This document shows, in pieces, positions 27,112-36,578 of a stretch of 37,960 bases of DNA. The notes beneath the pieces are model-generated. The model had not been told where the DNA came from. It did no database searches and saw only the letters and a program-made list of their open reading frames with translations. Position 1 is the first letter of the stretch, and each line of letters begins with the position of its first letter. Made by a program: the position numbers and the translations under genes. Location: assembly GCA_030407315.1 (NCBI GenBank), contig JALQPE010000374.1, positions 1-37,960 of the forward strand. The letters are read 5' to 3'. Origin of the DNA: Asparagopsis taxiformis (Eukaryota > Rhodophyta > Florideophyceae > Bonnemaisoniales > Bonnemaisoniaceae).

Positions 27112-30100
27112 CTATCTATTGCTCCTATCGTACTTGTAATATTCGACGGTGTGGATGTGGTCCGTGAGGACGTCCTTCTCCGTCTTCAAGTAGATGTGGC
27201 CGCGCGTGGGCAGGCCATAGACTAACTTCTCGCCTGCAGGAAGATCTCCTCGGCTGAAGCCGACCCCGTAATGGTAAAGGTCACCGCGACCAACCAATAC
27301 GGAATAGGGTGGCACCCAAAAGGTGAGAGGGGGAACCTTCCACATATCGGCGTCCGGATTGACCAGGCATACATGACTATAAGGGGCAACTACTATAGAG
27401 AACCCATCGGCTCCGCTCGACATCATGAAATATGATGGAGACTTGGTAGGACTTCCAACACTATTCGTCGTTACCTTGAAGTCCGTGTGCCCATCCTGGT
27501 CCGCAGCCCCATCTGCTGTAAGAAGCAGCCGCAATCCTGTCTTCGGGAAGAAGACAGGATCCTCACCCTCCATTCCCAACTTCAAGAACTCCGCACAAAC
27601 ACCAAGAGCAAGCTCTGCCACCAACTTGTTCTTATACATCTCCAAATTCCCCTCCTCCAACTTGTCGCACAACTCACGCCGCGGCAGAGAGAGGCGCCCA
27701 CGACCACCATCCATGCGGTCCTTCGCATCACCCACGTTGTGGATGAACTGCCACGGCGAAGGATCGAAGCCGGGCTTTGCGAAAGCTGGCGGCTCGTCCT
27801 GTGGCTCCCTGTCGTCATCGTTAGAATCAGACTGCTGGGAGGGTTTTTCAACCTCCTCAACCAGCGGGAACTGCCTAGCGAAGTGACCGAACAACTCATG
27901 CGTCGCATTACCAGCCGTGGACGATGCCAACAGGCCTTCCATAACAATAACCCCCAAGTTTTCCAACAATGCCTTCTTCACCGCAAAGTACCTGTCCACC
28001 ACCGTATCCTCAGCACCCGGCGATGCAGCTGCCTGGAATGCTGCCGCCCTCATTTCCGCCCGAACCGTCTCCACCGTCGTACTTTCCATATAGTACTTCA
28101 TCCGGCTGCCAGACGCAATTGCGCTGGGGAGAACGGCGGCCACATTCTCATCGACGATACTGTCGGGAATGGGATTCTCCTGGGCGTCGTCGAACTGGAG
28201 AACCGGCTCCCGAGAGCGACCTCGGGAAGCCGACTTGGATTTCTTTGACGACGACTTTGATGAAGTCTCACCGAGCCTTCTCTTTTTGGTAGAAGGCTCG
28301 GGCGTCGCAGAAGGCGCATCCAAGTTACGCTTCCCGAGGATGGAGTTTTCACCCGCATCCTCGGGGGCGCTCTCCAGCTCGACGACCTCCACAGCACCAC
28401 CCGCCGTTCCACCACGACCGGAACGACTCGCTTGCAGGCGGGTACTCCTTCTGGGCATCACTTTCCTCCCAGAAGTTTCCACTCCGGGCGGTGCAGAATC
28501 ACTGACTTCAATGACATCTTCGTCAGGATCTGCACCGCCCTTCGCACTGCTGCCCTCGACCACATTCTCGGGAGTAGGGCCCTCCGTCGAAATCCTCGCA
28601 ACCGTCTTCTGTCCAACCCCACCGGATGGTGAAGGGACGAAACTGTCATCGCTGGAGCTTCCCGAACTGCTAGCAGATGCAGAACGGGAAGCTTCGACAG
28701 CGGGGGCCGGAGCAGCAGGGTGCTGCTCGGCAGCCGGAGTCGCAGGCTCAGGCTGCGAAGCCGGTGAGACCTGCTCCTGCGCGGCTTGGACAGGACGGTT
28801 GGGGGTACCAGTCCCGGCGTGGGAAACTGGACCAGAGCGTTCGCTGCCATCCTGGGGACCACGCGCAGTCGGCTTGACCGGGGTCACCGCAGGGGAGGAT
28901 GCCGACACGGCAGGGGTAGAGACAGGAACAGGGGCAACCTCGGAATCGCTGGAAGATTCCAGTTGAGGTGGTGGGGGCAAAGGAATGGAGGATGAAGGGA
29001 TGGGCAAGGAATTGGAAGAGGAAGGGATGGGGGCATCATCACCACATGTGGCTGGGAGCGCAGCATGTGGGATGTCTGGGTACATCGCGTGAAAGCGTTT
29101 CCGCATAATCATGTCGCGGTACCCAGTGACGCGCAGGAGCATTTTCCTGGCGTCCTTCCCGAAGACAGACTTCTTACGGGGAAAAATGTTCTCCGACTTG
29201 TAACCATCGGGGGGGCCTTCCTTGGGACGGAAGTCTGCCCAGCACCCCTTCTTGGGGACCATCTGAGCAAGAACTTCGACAACGCGCGAGCGAATGTCGA
29301 AGCTCTTGCTCGGGTCACCCACGCTGGGAATTGAGCCATCCAGCATCCTCAACACATCCGACACGTTCCAGTACTCGGCCACCTCCTTCACGTACCCGAA
29401 GATTTCCAACAAACCAGCAATCCATTCCTGCCCAATGGTACCAACCGAGTACGGTTTCAGCCCGGCCGACCGACGGCTACAAGTGTAGCGCGCCGTCATC
29501 TCCAGGATGAAACACTTCTGCACATCCGGAGCACTCCTGAACGACCCATTGAACAACAAGTTCACCGTACACCCAGCCAGATCCTCTGTGGAAGAGAACT
29601 GCACGAACTCCGGCCTGTTTGGGATGCTCGACCAGTACTTGAAAGCAGGGCTTTCAATGGTCTTGAGCCCTCGCGCGATGGAGACGTAGCGCATGAGCAG
29701 TCTCGGACGAATCCAGCTCAGCGCTTTCCGTTCTTTAATGTATTGAACGGTCGGCTCGATCTTCTTCTTTCCCAGGCGGTGGATATTGATGAACTCCATC
29801 ACAGAGCACACATTGTCAGCAACTGTTACCTCGCTGACGTTGTGGGTGTGGAAGTTCATCAGCCGTGAAAGCGGGAGTACTTCTTCGGAGCAGAAGACAT
29901 CCCGGCCAAGCCGAGTCGGTGGGAGGAGAAAGTCGACTGGAATAGTTCCAAAGCGACGGTAGATGTCAGACTTGACAAACTCCTCCCACTCTGGACTGTC
30001 CTTCGCAGGAGCAGGTCCAGCCGACTCGAGAATGGCCTTCAACGCGGTCACTCGGTGAGATCCATCGACGTATTGCAGTCGTACTTTGGCATTGGAATCA

Positions 30101-30741
30101 ATCACCTCGCAGACGGACACGCGTGAAGCAATCACGGAAAATCCCTGAGTGAGAAACGTTTTCTTCAACTCATCAACGCGATGCGGCCTGACCACCCTGG
30201 ACACGACTGCCGGAGGAGAAACATCCAGAGGGGAAATGAAGACTGGAATGTTTCGGCAGCTCTCCGGACTTATGTCGTAGTCCACATCCACCGGGATGGG
30301 CACTGTGCCAGGGTAGGCCAGCCTGGTGCTGCGGAGAGGCTTGTTCGGTACGATGTCACGAGCGTTGTGATCATCGACCTTCTCCGCATCCTCTGCCAAG
30401 TCGCTGCCGGACGCGATGATCATGTCCGGAGCAGGCGAGCTAGGCAGAGGAGCACCAGATCCCTCGACGGCTGGCGCCGCTTCGGCAGATTGAGCCGGAA
30501 GCGGAGTTGCGGGAACGCCAGCGTCGATTGTCGGGACAACCGCGGGATCGGAAGCGGAAGGGGGGGAGGGGACGGGCTTAGGTGCTGGGCTGAGCTGGGT
30601 CAGCGCTGCAGCAGCTTCGCAAACGTCCATGGGGACAGGGGGGGCCAGAGAAGGAGAGGGAGAAGGAGTGGGAGAATCGTTGTCACGGCGGCTGGCAGAG
30701 CGCACCTGGCGGTCGAAAGCGTTGGGGGATTGTTGAGCCAT
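27112..30741 (-). CDS. ParB-like domain / 2OG-Fe(II) dioxygenase-like protein (1209 aa), intact copy
   Basis: Candidate oxidative 'eraser'. The start is the ATG at 30741 (aaagcaATGg). The N-terminus to ~115 is Pro/Ala/Ser-rich. A ParB/Srx-like domain follows (~160-250, DGSHR at 226-230), then a helical region to ~490, a long Pro/Ser linker, a basic TKKRRLGETSSKSSSKK patch near 820 and a C-terminal fold from ~880. That fold has HTD at 1085-1087, a distal His at 1157 (LYHYGVGF) and Arg at 1180 (PTRGHIYL). The HxD...H...R set binds Fe(II) and 2-oxoglutarate in this superfamily. All three positions are kept in the diverged third copy (32263-35386), which supports function. The Arg is farther from the His than usual. 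The substrate is unknown, and I cannot assign it to TET/JBP, AlkB or JmjC. Confidence 0.85.
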   Translation of the reverse strand: MAQQSPNAFDRQVRSASRRDNDSPTPSPSPSLAPPVPMDVCEAAAALTQLSPAPKPVPSPPSASDPAVVPTIDAGVPATPLPAQSAEAAPAVEGSGAPLPSSPAPDMIIASGSDLAEDAEKVDDHNARDIVPNKPLRSTRLAYPGTVPIPVDVDYDISPESCRNIPVFISPLDVSPPAVVSRVVRPHRVDELKKTFLTQGFSVIASRVSVCEVIDSNAKVRLQYVDGSHRVTALKAILESAGPAPAKDSPEWEEFVKSDIYRRFGTIPVDFLLPPTRLGRDVFCSEEVLPLSRLMNFHTHNVSEVTVADNVCSVMEFINIHRLGKKKIEPTVQYIKERKALSWIRPRLLMRYVSIARGLKTIESPAFKYWSSIPNRPEFVQFSSTEDLAGCTVNLLFNGSFRSAPDVQKCFILEMTARYTCSRRSAGLKPYSVGTIGQEWIAGLLEIFGYVKEVAEYWNVSDVLRMLDGSIPSVGDPSKSFDIRSRVVEVLAQMVPKKGCWADFRPKEGPPDGYKSENIFPRKKSVFGKDARKMLLRVTGYRDMIMRKRFHAMYPDIPHAALPATCGDDAPIPSSSNSLPIPSSSIPLPPPPQLESSSDSEVAPVPVSTPAVSASSPAVTPVKPTARGPQDGSERSGPVSHAGTGTPNRPVQAAQEQVSPASQPEPATPAAEQHPAAPAPAVEASRSASASSSGSSSDDSFVPSPSGGVGQKTVARISTEGPTPENVVEGSSAKGGADPDEDVIEVSDSAPPGVETSGRKVMPRRSTRLQASRSGRGGTAGGAVEVVELESAPEDAGENSILGKRNLDAPSATPEPSTKKRRLGETSSKSSSKKSKSASRGRSREPVLQFDDAQENPIPDSIVDENVAAVLPSAIASGSRMKYYMESTTVETVRAEMRAAAFQAAASPGAEDTVVDRYFAVKKALLENLGVIVMEGLLASSTAGNATHELFGHFARQFPLVEEVEKPSQQSDSNDDDREPQDEPPAFAKPGFDPSPWQFIHNVGDAKDRMDGGRGRLSLPRRELCDKLEEGNLEMYKNKLVAELALGVCAEFLKLGMEGEDPVFFPKTGLRLLLTADGAADQDGHTDFKVTTNSVGSPTKSPSYFMMSSGADGFSIVVAPYSHVCLVNPDADMWKVPPLTFWVPPYSVLVGRGDLYHYGVGFSRGDLPAGEKLVYGLPTRGHIYLKTEKDVLTDHIHTVEYYKYDRSNR

Positions 30742-30944
30742 TGCTTTGGTGAGAATTGACAAAGAAGAGTGAAAGATTGAGAAAGAGAGAAGAAGATCTG
30801 AACGACAAGCTGTTTTGCTGCGTAAGCTGAGTAAGATAGGCGAAACTCAGAGAACTGACATATTCCTATTAGTATACACACTGGTAATGATATTCAGCGG
30901 TTGACCAATCCGAACCTTCCACATCACTTTTCGTTGTACGACAA

Positions 30945-31265
30945 TTACAGCTCAGGCAGTTTACCAAGGATCCTTACAGCAAAGCCATCGTTACGATGAC
31001 TTTGCTGTAAGGAAACGTTTCATTACAGAGGCCAGGAATTTTTTACCGGGTAAAGAAATCATGGCTACTGTAATGTTTTGTTTCCTGACAGCAAAGTCAT
31101 CGTTACGATGACTTTGCTGTAAGAAAACGTTTTCATTACAGCGGCCAGGAATTTTTTTACCGGGTAAAGAAATCATGGCCACTGTAATGAAACCTTTCCT
31201 TACAGCAAAGTCATCGTAACGATGACTTTGCTGTAAGCATCCCTGGTAAACTGCTCCATCTGTAA
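30945..31265. repeat. A/B palindrome array 4 (right-arm copy of array 1)
   Basis: Inverted copy of 333-654 with order A-B-A-B-A and the same inverted outer edges (TTACAGCTCAGGCAGTTTACC at the left). It lies 203 bp upstream of the ATG of the intact ParB-dioxygenase gene and so may overlap its promoter. Confidence 0.92.
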
Positions 31266-31593
31266 GCCGTTGGTCTCAACCCTCGCTCTTATTTCTGTTG
31301 TCCTCCTTCATATCTCCACCTACCTTCCCCCTACACACCACCTCTCTAATGTCACTCTGCCCACCCTTTGGTGCATGAAATATTTTCTTACCACTGCCAT
31401 AGTCTACACATACTGCTGCCTTCATACTTCTGCATGCCTACCCTTCAATCTTTCTTCCATCTTTCTCTACCGTGCTAGGCTTAGACCATGCTCTGTGCAC
31501 ATCTGACTTACTTAATATCATTGTATAGTTAGAAACTAGAATAATAATTACATCACTAGAGTACACTGCAAATGTTAGTAACTATGGTTGGTG
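31266..31593. other. Outer arm segment without a gene (right)
   Basis: Mirror of 4-332 with scattered mismatches. I see no gene or motif. Its end at 31593 marks where recognisable symmetry with the left side stops. Confidence 0.55.
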
Positions 31594-31807
31594 TGGTACA
31601 CAACACCCTACCTCCTTCATGAGTAAACTTTGCGCACAGAACCGTTCAATACCAGGTAGTGCAGCCAGCGCAAACCAGGCTTGCACGACGCAGAGTGCTC
31701 CCCAGAGCCGTCAACAGCCGTCCAAACCATCGTTGTACGATGTTCCCGGCTCCACACTTCCCTTCTCACCCTTCCCAGGGTGGGAGACGGACGAAACTCC
31801 CAACCGC
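31594..31807. other. Junction region; copy of the array-2 flank
   Basis: No gene is visible. From about 31690 to 31807 the sequence resembles 4850-4966, the flank of array 2 on the dioxygenase-gene side (shared ACAGCCGT, CACACTTC, CTTCTCACC and GGGAGA blocks), in the same orientation. This shows that array plus flank behaves as one mobile or duplicated unit outside the arms. Confidence 0.5.
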
Positions 31808-32040
31808 TTACAGCCGAAGCCGTTTACCCGGGATGCTTACAGCAAAGTCATCGTTACGATGACTTTGCTGTAAGGAAAGGTTTGATTACAGTGGTGAGAA
31901 AATTTTACCGGGTAAAAAATCAGCAAGAATTTTTTACCCGGTAAAAATTGTGGCCGCTGTAATGATTTGATTTCTTACAGCAAAGTCATCGTAACGATGA
32001 CTTTGCTGTCAGCACCCCAGCGAAACTGCATCATCTGTAA
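31808..32040. repeat. A/B palindrome array 5 (A-B'-A)
   Basis: A units at 31836-31874 and 31974-32012 flank a B' unit at about 31884-31964 with two TTTACC(C/G)GGTAAA cores. The left outer edge is TTACAGCCGAAGCCGTTTACC and the right one a weaker inverted copy ending CTGTAA at 32040. It lies 222 bp beyond the stop of the third ParB-dioxygenase gene. Confidence 0.9.
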
Positions 32041-32262
32041 GCCTTCCTCACCTCAATGTTGCAACCAAAGACGACTGCGATATTACCTTGTTCTATTCTA
32101 GTAGTGCCCACCATAGTTTCCTCCCCTTCTCATATTAAATTGAGTATTGTATATCTCCTGACCCGTCTACATACGCAAACGTCATGTACTAGCCTAACTT
32201 TCATCGTTTACTTGAAGGCGGCCTTGATGCCTGCCATAGAATGCTATTAAGAACTAATTTCA

Positions 32263-35200
32263 TCAGATATCTAAACGCTCCCAGTAGTTGACATTGAAGG
32301 GAGGCTGTAGCAACTTCTCCCTGGAAGTTCGCAGTGATAGATGGGACCGGATAGGATGCTGGTACCTCACCGAAGAACGACCCTCCGCGAATCCCATTCC
32401 TCCGTGATACACGTCCGTTCGGCATACAAGCAGGGAATACGGTGGGATGCGCACGTTCGTCACTGGCACGCGGTACTTGTCTTTCGCTGGATGACTTAGG
32501 CACACATGGCTGAACTTGGCGATACGAATGATGAACCCATCCGCACCAGCAGCCATCATGAAATATGATGGCGAGTTGAGAGGACCAGTTCCAGTTCCCT
32601 CACGGACGGGAACATCGGTATGCATAAGTTGCTCCTGACTACCTTCTGCGGTCAAAATCAGACGAAGACCCGTTTCTGGAAAGACCACCGCTTCTTCTCT
32701 TCCAAACCCGAGCTTCAGGTTCTCCGCACAAATCGCCTTACCTAGCTCCAGAATCAGCTTGTTCCTGTACTGCCGCGCGCTTTCTTGCTCAAGGTCATCG
32801 CAGATGCTTTTCCGGTCCGTCTTGAATACACCAGTGCTGTCTTTCGGTCGAAGTGGTTTCCACGGGTTCTTCTGACTTGCACTTGAGCCACTTGTAGTAC
32901 CTTGGAATGTGCTGGCCATCTGTGTGAATAACTCGTGCGTAGCTGCTCCCACTGTAGTAGAAGAGAAAATGTCTTGCAACACCACGTAACCAAGCTCGTC
33001 GATCATTCTTCTCTGGTAGCTGAAGTATTGTTGGCTTTCACAAGAACCGAGGGGACATACCAAAGTAGAGTAGCCTGCAGCTGCTTCCATTATCTCCGTC
33101 CGGATTGTATCAATGTCTTCTTCTGTGATATAATACTTCATTCTCGAGTTGGAAGGAACGCATAAAGGCAGCTTCTCAGGTATCTCCTCTGCGAATGTGC
33201 GGTCTGGAAGGGAGTTTTCTTGCTCGTCAGTGAAGAGTGGTGCTTCTTCTCCAGTCGTTCGTTTTCTTGCATTGACTCTACTCTTCTTTTCCCGGGGAGG
33301 CCCAATCTCAATGTTGTCATCCGGCGTATTGGGCTCAGAAAACTTCGCGCTAGTTTCTTCCCTTCTTCGCTTCTTATCCAACCTGGACTCGTTTTCATCG
33401 CCGCTTCCACCAGAACTCCTGCTTCTTCCCGAATTCTCCTTGTCCACTTCGGCCGGGCTAGTGCTGTTAGTTTCTGGTGTCCTGATTCGAAGTTTCAATA
33501 TCACAGAGCGGTTCTGCGCATCTCCAGCTTGTTGTCCAGGCGTGTCTATGTCCATGCGACCACTATTGTCCAAGTTGATATCCAGACTTTGCGTATCGCC
33601 GCTTTGTTTCCTTCCCTGAGGAAGATCTTCTCTGACAATCCTTCCCGGCGAATTATCCCTGGCACGACTTTCCCGCTCTGCCCTTGAAGCTGAAAGACGT
33701 TCCTGTTCTTTTTGGAGAACAGCAAGACGTTCTGCTTCCCTCTTCTCAGCTGCTGCAAGACGCGTGGCAGGACGTTCCTGTCCTCCCTCTTTTGCTGCGG
33801 CAGGACGGTCTTCTGCTTCTTTCGGGGTGCTCAGAGGTGCCTCTTCTATTGCTTTCGTCGCGACAGCAGGAATCACTTCTTCAGCCACCACATTTGGAGT
33901 AATTTCCTGTTCTTCCTCCACAACAGCAGAAACTTCCTGCTCTACTTGGGCTTCGGCAGATACTCCTTCTTCTGCTTGAACAGGACCAGGAGTTTCCACC
34001 GTTTCCTTCTCTGTAGAATTATTTCCCTGTTCTGCGGCAGTAGGTGCTTCTTCGTCTCTTCTGCTTTGGCGCCAGCAACAAGTGCTTTTTCTATTTCTCC
34101 GGGGGTCATGCGATTCCGTTCCCTCTCCTCCTCCGCTTTCGTCTCCTGCATTGCCTTTGTCCCGGTAGCATATTCCAGTTTGTCGTAAAAACTGTTTGTA
34201 AACATCCCGTTCTTGGTTCTCAGACTGCTTCTGTCTACCACGTCGTCATGAAAGTCGACAAGGACGAATACAATGCGCTCTCCAATGCGATGATCATTAT
34301 CCCCGACCTCCTTCGCGTTTTCTGCTGCCAAATCCGTTCGCACGAATTCCTCCATCGTTGCAGAGTTCAACCACTTGCGGACGACCTCTGCCATATCATA
34401 GATGGCCAACAGAGCCAGTAGCCAAGTGCGCATCGTGAACGGACTTCCGCTTCCGATATTTCTGACAAGTCCTCTCTTCCTCCTCATCCTTGTCCACGAC
34501 GCTGTCATCTCGAGCACAAACCACTGGAACCACTCCTTATCGCGCGTCCCGCGTCCGTCCGTGCCATTGCGGAATATTGCGTTATTGACAAGATCGAGCA
34601 CGCACCCGTACATATCGGCAGAGTCAATTCGAGAAAAGTCCGGATCTCTTCCCTCGGTTCTTGCATCCTCGATTTCTCTGTTCCTATCCAAAGCATTGTA
34701 AACGCTAGGGATAGAGCTCCAGTACACGAAAGCAACGCTGTCTGTGCGATTGAACCCCTTCGCAATGTTGATGTACTGCCTATACGAGTTCTCCGAACGG
34801 TCCTGTCGGACGGCAGAATATAGCTCACTTCTTTCAGAATAGGAATAAGCCGGACAACAGGAAGATCCATCTGGTTGGAAAACCTGAGAAACTCTATGAC
34901 CGCACAGACATTGTCGGCAATGCTCACAGAAGCGACATCGTGAGTTTGTATATTGGCTTCGAGAGACAGTTTCAGAACCTCCAGCGCATCGAAAATTAGA
35001 CGCCCGTTCGGCGCAATCAACTGTTGTACCCAAACCAATTCCAAGGAATCCCTGTTCTTTCCTGAGTACTTCTCCAGGCATAGTTGCAGAGCAGCTATGC
35101 GATGAGAGCCATCGATGCAGTAAAACTCGTCTCCTTCGTTATCTTCCATTTTGCAGACTGTAATCATAGTTCCAGTGGTAGAGAAACCTCTATCCATGAA

Positions 35201-35386
35201 AATGCTGGCCAGTTCGTTTACACGACCCGGTCGCACCAAACGGGAGGTCACTGTCGGAAACTTCACTTTGCGAGGATCAACTTGCACTTTAGAAGAGCTG
35301 TACTGAGCAATAGTGATGCTTTTCTCTTCAGCAGAAGGAGAATTGCTCTTCTCCGCTGTAGTATTCATGATACTATTGTCTCCCAT
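32263..35386 (-). pseudogene. Third, diverged ParB/2OG-dioxygenase gene with two frameshifts
   Basis: A distant paralogue of the 1209-aa protein. The ATG is at 35386. The ParB-like domain has CIDGSHRI (Asp codon at 35111-35113). The helical region continues after a frameshift at ~34800-34815 (VYWSSIP is shared with the arm copies). A second frameshift near 34040-34060 leads into a Glu-rich linker, a basic DKKRRREE patch and the dioxygenase-like domain. There SRMKYY, PSYFMM and ADGF, the HTD (32614-32622), the distal His in VYHGGMGF and the Arg in PIRSHL all match the arm protein. The linker differs almost completely. Conserved catalytic residues in so diverged a copy imply past selection. The frameshifts could be decay or sequence errors. 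Confidence 0.83.
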
Positions 35387-36186
35387 TGTAATCCCTGCAA
35401 TCTCAGTTCGTTCAATCGGTTCTCTGTTCAAATGTTGTGTAGACGATGAAATCCACAATTGTGGTACCTCCGAGTGCGCTTCCCGTCTCTCAGCTTCCTC
35501 TCATATACTGTCCGGACAAGACATCCCCTACCTACCTTCAGTCCTGATGAACCTTACGCTGCACCCGCTCAGCACCTCTGACTCTACCTGATCCTGATAC
35601 CTCCACAAAGCGTTTAGCCCTTTCCATCAATCTACACCTAATAGTATGTACCTCTAGCGCATATAATGCAATCGAACCCGTTTACCTCACCACGTCAATT
35701 ATCATTCATATTCCAACAACCTATTTCATCCACACTCTCCACCTCGCTTCTTCTTCCATACCATTGATTCCTATCAATCGATTCTACGTGAGTTTTATAC
35801 ATTTACTACGATCCACCTCTCCTACAAGTCTGAAAAATTCATTTCTACACTAACTTTTGCTACTCACAAATAAACGGTTCCCGTGCAGGCCACTGCTTGA
35901 ATTTCTTCCTATTGGCGTACTCGGCTGCAAAGGATTCATAGACTATTTAAACGGTGATCATATAAATGGTTTTCAATGTGCTCCAATGGACAATACACCA
36001 AGAACATCAATATGAATTCTTTCAACTACCTATTCACTACTGCGATTCAGTTTTCTTGCATACCAAATCTCATTGCGTTCCTACCCTAGTCGATTCAAAT
36101 GCTTCCTCCTCGTCAGTTGATCAATATTCCTTACAACGAGCAGGTCCTCTGGACATCCTAAAGTTGGTTACTTAACCTTAACTATC
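35387..36186. other. AT-rich intergenic region upstream of the third ParB-dioxygenase gene
   Basis: About 800 bp without a supportable gene, RNA or repeat. It separates the third gene from array 6 and is much longer than the ~205-bp equivalent in the arms. A CATATAAATGG lies near 35958. Confidence 0.5.
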
Positions 36187-36458
36187 GATGAATTTGCTGT
36201 AATGAAACGTTTTCTTACAGCAGCCAAATTTTTTTAACCCGTAAAAACTTCTTGCTGGATTTTTTTTACCGGGTAAAAAATTCTTCGGCCACTGCAAGGA
36301 AACGGTTCCTTACAGCAAAGTCATCGTAACGATGACTTTGCTGTAAGAAAGCAAATCATTACAGCTGCCACGATTTTTTACCCGGTAAAAAATTCTTGGC
36401 CACTGTAATGGCAACGTTTTCTTACAGCAAAGTCATCGTACGATGACTTTGCTGTAAG
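36187..36458. repeat. A/B palindrome array 6 (degenerate)
   Basis: It begins with a truncated A remnant (GATGAATTTGCTGTAATG), then a B'-like unit with a decayed ACCCGTAAA core and an intact TTTACCGGGTAAA. A full A follows at 36309-36347, a B unit at about 36357-36410 and a final A at 36421-36458. The final A lacks the central base, making a perfectly symmetric 38-nt palindrome. It brackets the third ParB-dioxygenase gene together with array 5. Confidence 0.88.
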
Positions 36459-36578
36459 CATACCTCCCTCCATCCTCTCAGATCCTCTCCCCACTACTTT
36501 GCACCAATCCACCAACGCCCTAGAGTGTACAATTCATATGTGATGCATCTGGTTATTCATTTTATTCTTCCCTAAAAA

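Larger units (their letters stand above)
18005..31593 (+). mobile_element. Right arm of large inverted repeat (element copy R, all four genes intact)
   Basis: This is the reverse complement of the left arm. It starts CACTACGGTGTTGGGAATG, followed by the ACAGTAAA cluster. Gene order is 508 aa (+), 453 aa (-), 1104 aa (+), A/B array, 1209 aa (-), A/B array. All four reading frames are open. Similarity with the left arm ends at 31593; beyond it (allowing a one-base shift) only three more bases can be compared, because the window begins there. No target-site duplication is visible between 18004 and 31594, so 31593 may be a breakpoint and not the element's end. Confidence 0.85.

Noticed and set aside
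27112..28110. Assignment of the dioxygenase domain to TET/JBP
   Set aside because: The HxD...H...R pattern is common to the whole superfamily, and I see no TET/JBP-specific motif.
1..31593. Pure sequencing artefact (missed hairpin adapter) as the source of the inverted repeat
   Set aside because: Such artefacts give a near-zero spacer. Here a 4.4-kb non-symmetric spacer and scattered real differences separate the arms. Assembly error is still possible but less likely.
18005..31593. DNA virus or Maverick/Polinton
   Set aside because: No DNA polymerase, capsid, packaging ATPase, protease or rve integrase is found in the arms.
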